Source: Acidobacteria bacterium UBA2161
GTDB lineage: Bacteria; Acidobacteriota; Vicinamibacteria; Vicinamibacterales; UBA823
Assembly (NCBI GenBank): GCA_002328835.1
Contig: DCWN01000042.1
Location: 304,758-334,724, forward strand
DNA: 29,967 nucleotides
Direction: 5' to 3'
Below the pieces are notes generated by a model. It had not been told where the DNA came from and did no database searches. It saw only the letters and a list, made by a program, of their open reading frames with translations. A program made the position numbers and the translations under genes. Below are positions 23,153-29,967 of the stretch, in pieces. Position 1 is the stretch's first letter, and every line of letters starts with the position of its first letter.

Positions 23153-24124
23153 TCAGCCTCGCGCCTGCCCTTCCGCTTCGGCCGCCGCCGCGTCGAGCGC
23201 AGCCAGCGCCTCGATGGCCGCCTGCCTCACACGCAGACTCTCGTCGTCCCGGCTCAGTTGAGCCACCGACTCGCGGAGCCCCTCGGCGCCGAGCGCCGCC
23301 ACGGCGTTCAAGCCGCTGATCATCACGTCGCCGACCCGGTCGATCTCGTCAATGCCGACGCCGGCGGCCGGCTCCGCGATGCGCTCGACGTAGGCGCGGT
23401 CCAGCATCCGGCCGAGCACGGTCCCGCCCTCCGCGTTCCCGTGGCGCGCCAGGGCCACCGCCGCGTTCCACTGCACGTCCGGCGCGGTGTCGTTCAGCGC
23501 CGTGCGCAACGTGTCGATCTGCGCGTCGCCCGAAAGCGCCCCCAGCGCGTACACCGTGATCTTCCGCACGCCGGCGTCGTCGGACGCGTACATCTTCGCC
23601 AACTCCGGAACAACGCTGGTATCGCCCAGCGACCCGAGCGCCCAGATAACGCTGATCCGGGTCTCACTCTCCGGATCGCCCAGCGCGGCGACGAGGCTCG
23701 CCCCTGCGTCAGCCGGCGGCGCCAGCAACTGGCCCACCGCCATCGCCAGATACCGCCTCACACGCGGGTCGTCGCCTTCCGACTCGACGAAGGCCCGGAC
23801 GAGTGCCGGACCGAGCGTCGGTTCGGCCGCCTGCACCTCGGGATCGGCCATCAGCCGCGACAACTCGAACGCGGCTGGCCAGCGGCGTTCCCGGCCGCCG
23901 GCGCGCACGTCGTTCAGGTACTCCTGCGGGGTCCTGACGTCGTCGACCAGCCAGCGGAATCCGCCATACACGCTGACGACCGCCACGACCACGGCCAGTG
24001 GGATGATGAAGAACTGAACGGCCAAAGCGGGCACGGACCGTGCCTCACCATCCTGCGCGTCGTCACGCTCGTCGAGCTTTTCCACGCCTGAATTGGTCTG
24101 GGCGGGCTCTCCAGCAGCGCTCAC
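23153..24124 (-). CDS. Membrane-anchored HEAT-repeat protein
   Basis: About 323 residues from the GTG at 24124. A short acidic tail, one transmembrane helix (about 30-60, VQFFIIPLAVVVAVVSVYG) and a soluble domain of HEAT/PBS-lyase-like repeats follow. Typical repeat helices are ISVIWALGSLGDTSVVPELA, VRKITVYALGALSGD, VQWNAAVALARHGN and VRQAAIEALAALDA. Such repeats are scaffolds for protein-protein contacts. It is the first gene before Rieske on the same strand, so a role in assembly or stability of the cytochrome complex is a reasonable guess. The longer frame would start at a TTG inside the loop of a hairpin, so I prefer the GTG, with AGGG just upstream. That spacing is short and the start is uncertain. 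Confidence 0.8.
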   Translation of the reverse strand: MSAAGEPAQTNSGVEKLDERDDAQDGEARSVPALAVQFFIIPLAVVVAVVSVYGGFRWLVDDVRTPQEYLNDVRAGGRERRWPAAFELSRLMADPEVQAAEPTLGPALVRAFVESEGDDPRVRRYLAMAVGQLLAPPADAGASLVAALGDPESETRISVIWALGSLGDTSVVPELAKMYASDDAGVRKITVYALGALSGDAQIDTLRTALNDTAPDVQWNAAVALARHGNAEGGTVLGRMLDRAYVERIAEPAAGVGIDEIDRVGDVMISGLNAVAALGAEGLRESVAQLSRDDESLRVRQAAIEALAALDAAAAEAEGQARG

Positions 24125-24153
24125 GCCCTCGTGAATTTTAGCGCAAGCTCCGA

Positions 24154-24171
24154 GGCCGGTCAAAACCGGCC
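24154..24171 (-). terminator. Hairpin between dcd and the HEAT-repeat gene
   Basis: GGCCGGT-CAAA-ACCGGCC is a perfect 7-bp stem with a 4-base loop, 22 bases beyond the dcd stop codon. It suits a terminator separating the ndk-dcd transcript from the cytochrome locus, though the following bases on the minus strand are not a T-run. Confidence 0.45.
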
Positions 24172-24192
24172 AGGTCCACCGACGGATCCCGG

Positions 24193-24747
24193 CTAGATAC
24201 GCGGGAGCGTCACCTCTTGCTGCGTCTGATACTTACCCTTCTTGTCGGCGTACGACGTCTGGCACGCTTCATCGCTCTGGAAGAACAGGACCTGCGCGAT
24301 GCCCTCGTTTGCGTAGATCTTGGCCGGCAACGGCGTCGTGTTGGAAATCTCCAGGGTCGCCGTCCCCTCCCACTCCGGCTCGAACGGCGTGACGTTGACG
24401 ATGATGCCGCAGCGCGCGTAGGTCGACTTGCCGAGGCACACGGTGAGCACATCGCGCGGAATCCGGAAGTACTCCACCGTCCGCGCCAGCGCGAACGAGT
24501 TGGGCGGCACGATGCACTCCGACGCCCGCAGATCGATGAACGAACGAGGATCGAATGACTTCGGATCGATCACCGTGTTGTTGATGTTGGTGAAGATCTT
24601 GAACTCGTCGGCAACCCGAATGTCGTAGCCGTACGACGACAACCCGTACGAAATCACGCCGCTCCGGACCTGCGTGTCGACGAACGGCTCGATCATCTTG
24701 TGCTCGTTCGCCATCCGGGCAATCCAACGGTCTGATTTGATGGTCAT
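24193..24747 (-). CDS. dcd: dCTP deaminase
   Basis: A 184-residue trimeric enzyme that deaminates dCTP to dUTP for thymidylate synthesis. SSYGYDIRV (37-45) and the active-site segment GKSTYARCG (106-114) are clear. By alignment with E. coli Dcd, S108, R112 and E133 (TATLEISN) are the catalytic residues. The C-terminal EGIAQVLFF closes the active site. Some family members also hydrolyse dUTP, which cannot be read from sequence alone. It starts 27 bases after the DUF2905 gene and belongs with ndk to a small nucleotide-metabolism operon. Confidence 0.95.
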   Translation of the reverse strand: MTIKSDRWIARMANEHKMIEPFVDTQVRSGVISYGLSSYGYDIRVADEFKIFTNINNTVIDPKSFDPRSFIDLRASECIVPPNSFALARTVEYFRIPRDVLTVCLGKSTYARCGIIVNVTPFEPEWEGTATLEISNTTPLPAKIYANEGIAQVLFFQSDEACQTSYADKKGKYQTQQEVTLPRI

Positions 24748-24774
24748 CTCGGAGTCAGCCTCCCACGCGCTCCG

Positions 24775-24969
24775 TCAGCGCCGCATCATGGTCACGATCA
24801 GCGCCACCAGCAGGCTCAGCGCGATCGACGTGGCGATCGGCACGTAGACAGTGACGTTGCCCCGCCGGAACACCAGGTCACCGGGCAGCCGCCCCAGCGG
24901 CAGCCCGAGCATCATCAACCCCCCGAGCGCCGCCACCGCCAGACCGACGAACACGAGGACCTTCCCCAC
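24775..24969 (-). CDS. DUF2905 family small membrane protein
   Basis: A 64-residue protein with two transmembrane helices (about 4-24 and 44-61) joined by a conserved loop, GRLPGDLVFRRGNVTVYVPI. The layout and the LPGD motif match the DUF2905 family of small bacterial membrane proteins, whose function is not known. It starts five bases after the ndk stop and is followed 27 bases later by dcd, so it is probably co-transcribed with nucleotide genes. Confidence 0.85.
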   Translation of the reverse strand: MGKVLVFVGLAVAALGGLMMLGLPLGRLPGDLVFRRGNVTVYVPIATSIALSLLVALIVTMMRR

Positions 24970-24974
24970 CCGCC

Positions 24975-25394
24975 CTAGGCCCCGGCGAGTGTCACGCCGG
25001 CGAAGAAATACGCCAACTCGAACGCCGCCGTCTCGGCCGCGTCGGAACCGTGCGTCGCGTTGTGCTCAATCGAGGCGCCGAAGTCGCGTCGGATCGTGCC
25101 CGGCTCGGCCTTCGCCGGATCCGTCGCCCCCATGAGCGTCCGCCACCTTCGGATCGCGTCGGGCGCCTCGAGCGCCAGGACCACCGCGGGCCCTGAGGAC
25201 ATGAAGGCGGTCAGGCTGCCAAAGAACGGCCGTTCACGATGCACGGCATAGAACCCCTCCGCGTCGGCCTGAGACAGGCGCACCAGACGCATCGCCCGGA
25301 TCTCGAACCCCGCGCTCTCGATGCGCTCGACGACGGCGCCCACGTGCCGAGCGGCCACGGCATCGGGCTTGATGATCGCCAGCGTCCGCTCCAT
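24975..25394 (-). CDS. ndk: Nucleoside diphosphate kinase
   Basis: A 139-residue enzyme that transfers gamma-phosphate between NTPs and NDPs through a phosphohistidine. The active-site histidine is H115 in NATHGSD; TLAIIKPDAV (4-13), ERPFFGSL (54-61) and the phosphate-contact stretch GTIRRDFG are all conserved. Length is normal. A perfect TATAAT lies eight bases before the ATG and no ribosome binding site is seen, so the message may be leaderless. It heads the ndk, DUF2905, dcd group. Confidence 0.96.
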   Translation of the reverse strand: MERTLAIIKPDAVAARHVGAVVERIESAGFEIRAMRLVRLSQADAEGFYAVHRERPFFGSLTAFMSSGPAVVLALEAPDAIRRWRTLMGATDPAKAEPGTIRRDFGASIEHNATHGSDAAETAAFELAYFFAGVTLAGA

Positions 25395-25402
25395 GGTGGC
25401 CG

Positions 25403-25408
25403 ATTATA
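25403..25408 (-). promoter_or_regulatory. Consensus -10 (TATAAT) directly upstream of ndk
   Basis: TATAAT on the minus strand, eight bases before the ndk ATG. Transcription would start within a few bases of the start codon. The expected -35 position reads CGGGAA, which is not a match. A T-rich terminator for korAB lies about 40 bases upstream, so this gap must hold the ndk promoter. Confidence 0.5.
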
Positions 25409-25443
25409 CCTTTCCGCCTCGCTCCTTCCCGGGAGCCCAGGCA

Positions 25444-25471
25444 CAAAAGAAAAGCCGCGCGTCGGCGCGGC
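25444..25471 (-). terminator. Intrinsic terminator after korB
   Basis: On the minus strand GCCGCGC-CGAC-GCGCGGC (25471 to 25454) is a perfect 7-bp GC stem followed directly by TTTTCTTTT (25453 to 25445). This is the clearest Rho-independent terminator in the window, 41 bases beyond the korB stop, separating korAB from ndk. Confidence 0.85.
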
Positions 25472-25512
25472 CTAGACCTTCTCCGCAGTACTCCCGCCGC
25501 CCACCCGATTGG

Positions 25513-26556
25513 CTAGCGGAGCTCCTCCATGATCTCGTCGAGCGCCGCCTTCGTCGGCCGCACCCGCTCGAGGGGCAAGGTCGACAGCGGCTCGTCCACG
25601 AGATTCAGCAACTCGATGAAATCTTCCTTGTCGGGCTCGACGTAGATCACGCCGGTCGCGAATTCGCCCCGGCGGCTCGTCTCGTGCAGAATGCGCATCG
25701 CCTCGAGGCGATCGGTCGGATCGTAGTCGGCCTCGAGCTTCTTGAGCAGCAGATGCGACCCGTCGTGCATCTTGACCGAATGCGTCGACCCGGCGTCGTA
25801 CTCGACGTCGATTTCCTGGAAGTACGGAATGAGGTTGACCTCACCCAGCGGCTCGTCATGGTCCCGCGCGTAGGCGTAGCTCTTCGTCGATCCGGCGTGA
25901 TCGTTGAAGGTCACGCATGGCGAGATCACGTCGAGCATCGCCGTCCCGCGATGGCTGAGCGCGGCCTTGAGCACCGCCGTGAGCTGCTTCTTGTCACCCG
26001 AGAAGGAACGAGCCACGAACGAGGCGCCCAACTCGATGGCGAGCGCGCAGGTATCGATCGGCGGCAGATCGTTCGCGACGCCGGTCTTGAGCTTCGAACC
26101 GAGATCGGCCGTCGGTGAGAACTGGCCCTTGGTCAAGCCGTAGCAGCCGTTGTCTTCGATGATGTAGATGATCGGCAGATTGCGCCGCATCAGATGCACG
26201 AACTGGCCGATGCCGATCGCGCCGGTGTCCCCGTCGCCCGAGGTTCCAACCGCGATCATCTGCTGGTTCGCGATGACCGCACCGGTCCCGATGGACGGCA
26301 TCCGTCCGTGGACGCCGTTGAAGCCGTGCGCCCCGCCGAGAAAATACGCCGGGCTCTTGCTGGAGCACCCGATCCCCGAGAGCTTGATGACCCGGCTGGG
26401 CTCGATGCCCATCTCGAAGAAGGCGTGAATGACCCGTTCCGAGATGGCGTTGTGTCCGCAGCCGGCGCACAGCGTGGTCTTGCTGCCCCGGTAGGGCTGC
26501 AACTCGAGCCCGATACGATTGGCTTTCTTCTGCGATGAGGATGCTGTGGTGGCCAT
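25513..26556 (-). CDS. korB: 2-oxoglutarate:ferredoxin oxidoreductase, beta subunit
   Basis: A 347-residue thiamine-diphosphate-binding subunit of a 2-oxoacid:ferredoxin oxidoreductase. CAGCGH is at 30-35, GIGCSS at 61-66 and the TPP-Mg motif GDGD at 107-110, with N136 in EDNGCYGLTKGQFSPT. This pattern is typical of KorB/OorB-type beta subunits. With KorA it oxidatively decarboxylates 2-oxoglutarate to succinyl-CoA, reducing ferredoxin; the reaction is reversible in principle. It starts 42 bases after korA and ends before a strong terminator. The specificity for 2-oxoglutarate over pyruvate is inferred from the match and from sucCD next door. Confidence 0.92.
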   Translation of the reverse strand: MATTASSSQKKANRIGLELQPYRGSKTTLCAGCGHNAISERVIHAFFEMGIEPSRVIKLSGIGCSSKSPAYFLGGAHGFNGVHGRMPSIGTGAVIANQQMIAVGTSGDGDTGAIGIGQFVHLMRRNLPIIYIIEDNGCYGLTKGQFSPTADLGSKLKTGVANDLPPIDTCALAIELGASFVARSFSGDKKQLTAVLKAALSHRGTAMLDVISPCVTFNDHAGSTKSYAYARDHDEPLGEVNLIPYFQEIDVEYDAGSTHSVKMHDGSHLLLKKLEADYDPTDRLEAMRILHETSRRGEFATGVIYVEPDKEDFIELLNLVDEPLSTLPLERVRPTKAALDEIMEELR

Positions 26557-26598
26557 CGACTCCGGTACCTGCCTTGCTCTACGTATCGGTCCTACGCA

Positions 26599-28467
26599 CT
26601 ACGCCGGCATGTCGCCGTTGGCCGGCGCCAGCGCGTGTCCTTCCCCGGCCAGAATGGCGTCGGTGATGCTGCGCGCGTCGATCGGCATCCCGCCGTAGTG
26701 CAGGACGCTCCGGAGCTTCGCGATCCGCTCCGGCGACATCTCCATCCGCATCAGCGCCAGCATCTGGGCATCCCGGTTCTGCTCGACGACGTAGACCCGG
26801 TCGCACCGATCGATGAACGCGCCCAACTCGTCGGTGAACGGAAACGCTCGCAGCCGGACGTAGGTCGGCGCCAGGGCCGCCTCGCGAGCCAACTGATCGC
26901 AGCTCTCAAGTACGGCCCAGTGCGTCGTCCCGTAGGCGAGGATCCCGACGGTGCCCTCACCCTCACGCTCGGTCACGGGGACCGGAACCGCCGAGCGCGC
27001 GGTTTCGAACTTCTTCGCGAGCCGGTTCAGGTTGTCCTCGTAGTCGTCGGCTCGCTCACTGTAGGCAGCATCGGCATCGTGGCCGGACCCGCGGCAGAAG
27101 TACGCCGGCATCCCATCGCCCGGCAGTGACCGATAGGCAATGCCGTCACCGTCGACATCGCGGTAGCGCCCCCACTCGCCGAGGCGCTTCAGCGTCTCGG
27201 CGTCGAGCACCTTTCCGCGGTCGGGCGGCTCGGCCGGATACTCGAACGGCTCCGACATCCACGCGTTCATGCCGAGGTCCAGATCGCTCATCACGAACAC
27301 CGGCGTCTGGAACCGCTCGGAAAGGTCGAACGCCTCGATCGCCATCGAGTAGCACTCGACCATCGACGACGGCAGCAGCATCAGATGCTTCGTGTCGCCG
27401 TGCGACAGCACCGCGGTCGAGAGAATATCGCCCTGCGCCGTGCGTGTCGGGAGCCCGGTCGACGGACCGCCGCGCTGCACGTCGAAGATGACCGCCGGCA
27501 CCTCGGCGTAATAGCCAAGGCCCGTGAATTCGGCCATGAGGGAGATGCCGGGGCCGGACGTCGACGTCATCGACCGCGCGCCGGCCCAGCCCGCACCGAG
27601 GGTCATCCCGATCGCCGCGACCTCATCCTCCGCCTGCACGACCGCGAAGGTCGCCTTGCCGGTCTCCTTGTCGACCCGGTACTTCCGCAGGTACTCGATC
27701 AGGGTCTCGCACAGCGACGACGACGGCGTGATCGGGTACCACGCCACGACGGTCACGCCCGCCATCAGCGCGCCCAGCGCCGCCGCGGCGTTCCCGTCGA
27801 TCAGAATCTTGTCCCCGGAACTCCCCATCGATTCGAGCACGAACGGGTCCTGCTTCGTCAGGTGCTCGACCGCGTAGTCGTAGCCGCCCTTCAGCGCCGC
27901 CTGGTTGAGCGCGAGTGCCTTCACCTTCCGGCCCAGCTGCTTGTTGAGCGCCGCCTCGACCTGCGCCAGATCGACGTCGAGCAGCTTCGCCAGCACGCCG
28001 TCGTAGATCATGTTCCGCACGAGCCGCCGCAGCTTCGCATCCGGACAGACCTCGGCGACGATCTTGTCGAACGGCACCGCGTAGAAGATGACATCGTCGC
28101 GGAGCGCGCTGAGCTGCATCGGCTCGTCGTAGACAACCGCCGCGCCCGGCTCAAGCCCCATGACGTCGTCGCGCGCGGTCTCACCGTTCATGGCGACGAG
28201 GACGTCGATCTCACGCTTGCGGGCGACGTAGCCGTCCTTGCTCGCGCGAATCGTGTACCACGTCGGCAGACCCGCGATGTTCGACGGGAACAGGTTCTTG
28301 CCCGAGACGGGGATCCCCATCTGGAAGAGCGAGCGGAAGAGCACCATGTTCGCGGTCTGGCTCCCCGACCCGTTCACCGTGGCGACTTGAATGTTGAAAT
28401 CGTTGACGATCTGGCGGGAGGACGATCCGGCTGCGGCATCCTGGACCGCAACACCTGTGGGCGACAT
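26599..28467 (-). CDS. korA: 2-oxoglutarate:ferredoxin oxidoreductase, fused gamma-alpha subunit
   Basis: A 622-residue subunit. The N-terminal gamma domain (about 20-195) starts with FNIQVATVNGSGSQTANMV and includes GLPTWYTIRASKDGY. The alpha domain (about 215-600) contains GNAAAALGALMAGVTVVAWYPITPSSSLCE, split here by no break, followed by QAEDEVAAIGMTLGAGWAG, STSGPGISLM and the RGGPSTGLPT motif. This gamma-alpha fusion is standard for Kor/Oor-type enzymes of aerobes. It is transcribed from the 224-base gap upstream, where an extended -10 lies at 28594-28599, and is followed by korB. Confidence 0.92.
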   Translation of the reverse strand: MSPTGVAVQDAAAGSSSRQIVNDFNIQVATVNGSGSQTANMVLFRSLFQMGIPVSGKNLFPSNIAGLPTWYTIRASKDGYVARKREIDVLVAMNGETARDDVMGLEPGAAVVYDEPMQLSALRDDVIFYAVPFDKIVAEVCPDAKLRRLVRNMIYDGVLAKLLDVDLAQVEAALNKQLGRKVKALALNQAALKGGYDYAVEHLTKQDPFVLESMGSSGDKILIDGNAAAALGALMAGVTVVAWYPITPSSSLCETLIEYLRKYRVDKETGKATFAVVQAEDEVAAIGMTLGAGWAGARSMTSTSGPGISLMAEFTGLGYYAEVPAVIFDVQRGGPSTGLPTRTAQGDILSTAVLSHGDTKHLMLLPSSMVECYSMAIEAFDLSERFQTPVFVMSDLDLGMNAWMSEPFEYPAEPPDRGKVLDAETLKRLGEWGRYRDVDGDGIAYRSLPGDGMPAYFCRGSGHDADAAYSERADDYEDNLNRLAKKFETARSAVPVPVTEREGEGTVGILAYGTTHWAVLESCDQLAREAALAPTYVRLRAFPFTDELGAFIDRCDRVYVVEQNRDAQMLALMRMEMSPERIAKLRSVLHYGGMPIDARSITDAILAGEGHALAPANGDMPA

Positions 28468-28593
28468 TCGACCGTGTCCTTGCCGAGCTGATCGCTCGAC
28501 ACGCGGGTAACCTCACTCCCCGACCGCCGGGTGTACGAGGCGGGTGCGCTGTGACTCGAAGGCTGGGGAAAACCTCAACCGATGTACCGACCG

Positions 28594-28624
28594 AGTATAG
28601 CACGAAATTGGGCCAAAATTTGGC
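28594..28624 (-). promoter_or_regulatory. korAB promoter with overlapping palindrome
   Basis: On the minus strand TGCTATACT is an extended -10 (TATACT, 28599 to 28594), about 127 bases before the korA ATG. No good -35 is found at the usual spacing. Instead the -35 region is occupied by a perfect palindrome, GCCAAA-A-TTTGGC (28612-28624), a candidate regulator site. This is the most AT-rich patch of the gap and the only convincing promoter in it. Confidence 0.5.
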
Positions 28625-28631
28625 TCTTTCG

Positions 28632-28672
28632 GAAGATCTTCGACGATAACCCGCGACACCGATCGGCGTCGC
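28632..28672 (-). terminator. Palindromic elements downstream of sucD
   Basis: Two inverted repeats follow the sucD stop. GCGACACC/GGCGTCGC around GATC (28653-28672) has one mismatch that becomes a G-U pair in minus-strand RNA, and GAAGATCTTC (28632-28641) is a perfect palindrome. Together they may end the sucCD transcript. Neither is followed by a T-run. Confidence 0.35.
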
Positions 28673-28691
28673 TCGAAGGTGTGCGGCTCGC

Positions 28692-29564
<873 letters not shown>

Positions 29565-29577
29565 CGCTCGCTCGCCG

Positions 29578-29967
29578 TCAGGCCTCGGCTGCCAGCCGGA
29601 CGACCTCAGTCGCTGCCTCGGCCATCGTCGCCGCGGTCGTGAAGTTCAGGCCACTCGCGTCCAGCAATTTCCGTCCCTGCTCGACGTTCGTGCCCTCCAT
29701 CCGGATGACGACCGGCGCCCGCACGTCCAGCTCGGTCACGGCCGCGATGACCCCTTCCGCGAGCACATCGCAGCGCAGGATGCCGCCAAAGATGTTGATG
29801 AAGACCGCTTTGACACTCGGGTCGGACATCACGATCCGAAACGCGTTGCGGATCTGCGTGGCGTTGGCGCCCCCACCAACGTCGAGAAAATTCGCCGGCT
29901 CCCCGCCGGAGAGTTTGATGATGTCCATCGTCGCCATCGCCAGCCCGGCGCCGTTGACCATGCAGCC
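29578..29967 (-). CDS. sucC: Succinyl-CoA ligase, beta subunit, C-terminal part (cut by window edge)
   Basis: The frame is open to the right edge, and the visible 129 residues are the C-terminal part of SucC (usual length about 390). The first residues GCMVNGAGLAMATMD, then GEPANFLDVGGGA and FINIFGGILRCDVLAEG are strongly conserved in the ligase domain that carries the CoA-ligase active site. The internal ATG near 29961 is not the true start. It is co-transcribed with sucD, 13 bases downstream. Confidence 0.96.
   Translation of the reverse strand, partial: GCMVNGAGLAMATMDIIKLSGGEPANFLDVGGGANATQIRNAFRIVMSDPSVKAVFINIFGGILRCDVLAEGVIAAVTELDVRAPVVIRMEGTNVEQGRKLLDASGLNFTTAATMAEAATEVVRLAAEA

Noticed and set aside
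24125..24163. Longer HEAT-repeat protein starting at a TTG at 24163
   Set aside because: The TTG lies in the loop of a perfect hairpin (24154-24171) that looks like a terminator, and the extra residues are not repeat-like. The GTG at 24124 is preferred.

Overview
The window is a GC-rich bacterial chromosome segment, densely coded, with many short gene-to-gene overlaps. No single marker fixes the taxon. The combination of a split b6-type cytochrome b complex with a multiheme cytochrome, KorAB-type 2-oxoglutarate:ferredoxin oxidoreductase beside sucCD, a compact pgi-gnd-zwf operon and a SpoIIE/sensor-like membrane protein fits an Acidobacteriota-like (Vicinamibacteria-like) organism best. That placement is my inference.

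Layout. 1-3400: the N-terminus of a membrane protein (-), a trans-sulfuration enzyme, a DedA/YqaA-type membrane protein, CutA (-), an FtsB-like division protein and the initiator tRNA-fMet. 3400-4620: a visibly less GC-rich islet. It holds an exact 3' half of a tRNA-Lys(CTT) on the minus strand and a 16-bp direct repeat flanking a MazG-like pyrophosphohydrolase gene plus a small gene with a possible nuclease-like signature. 4623-5312: a lipoprotein with six short beta-strand repeats (DUF4097-like). 5347-9618 (-): pgi-gnd-zwf, the entry to the oxidative pentose phosphate pathway. 9683-11336 (+): the stub of a lost flavoprotein gene, a class III-type sirtuin and a PhyH-family dioxygenase. 11367-17326: pncB-glcD-glcE-glcF (-), divergent from pncA (+). 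17327-17615: a structured non-coding gap. 17616-24124 (-): HEAT-repeat protein, Rieske protein, cytochrome b6-like subunit, extended subunit IV-like protein and an octaheme cytochrome c. 24193-25394 (-): ndk, a DUF2905 protein and dcd. 25513-28467 (-): korA-korB. 28692-29967 (-): sucD and the C-terminal end of sucC.

How the genes fit together. The carbon genes channel glucose-6-phosphate into NADPH production (Pgi, Zwf, Gnd), oxidise glycolate (GlcDEF) and run the 2-oxoglutarate to succinyl-CoA to succinate steps through ferredoxin-dependent KorAB and SucCD. The quinol-oxidising complex passes electrons from Rieske/cytochrome b into a membrane-anchored octaheme cytochrome. No cytochrome c1 or f gene is present in the locus. 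PncA, PncB and the sirtuin are all linked to nicotinamide/NAD turnover: the sirtuin releases nicotinamide, PncA deamidates it and PncB returns nicotinate to NAD synthesis.

The points I would check first are the octaheme b6-type complex, the tRNA-scar/direct-repeat islet with its MazG pair, the folded gap after pncA, and a recurring pattern of -10 boxes lying only 7-11 bases from start codons (pgi, pncA, pncB, ndk), which suggests leaderless transcripts. I did not find a clear defence system, CRISPR array, transposon or prophage.
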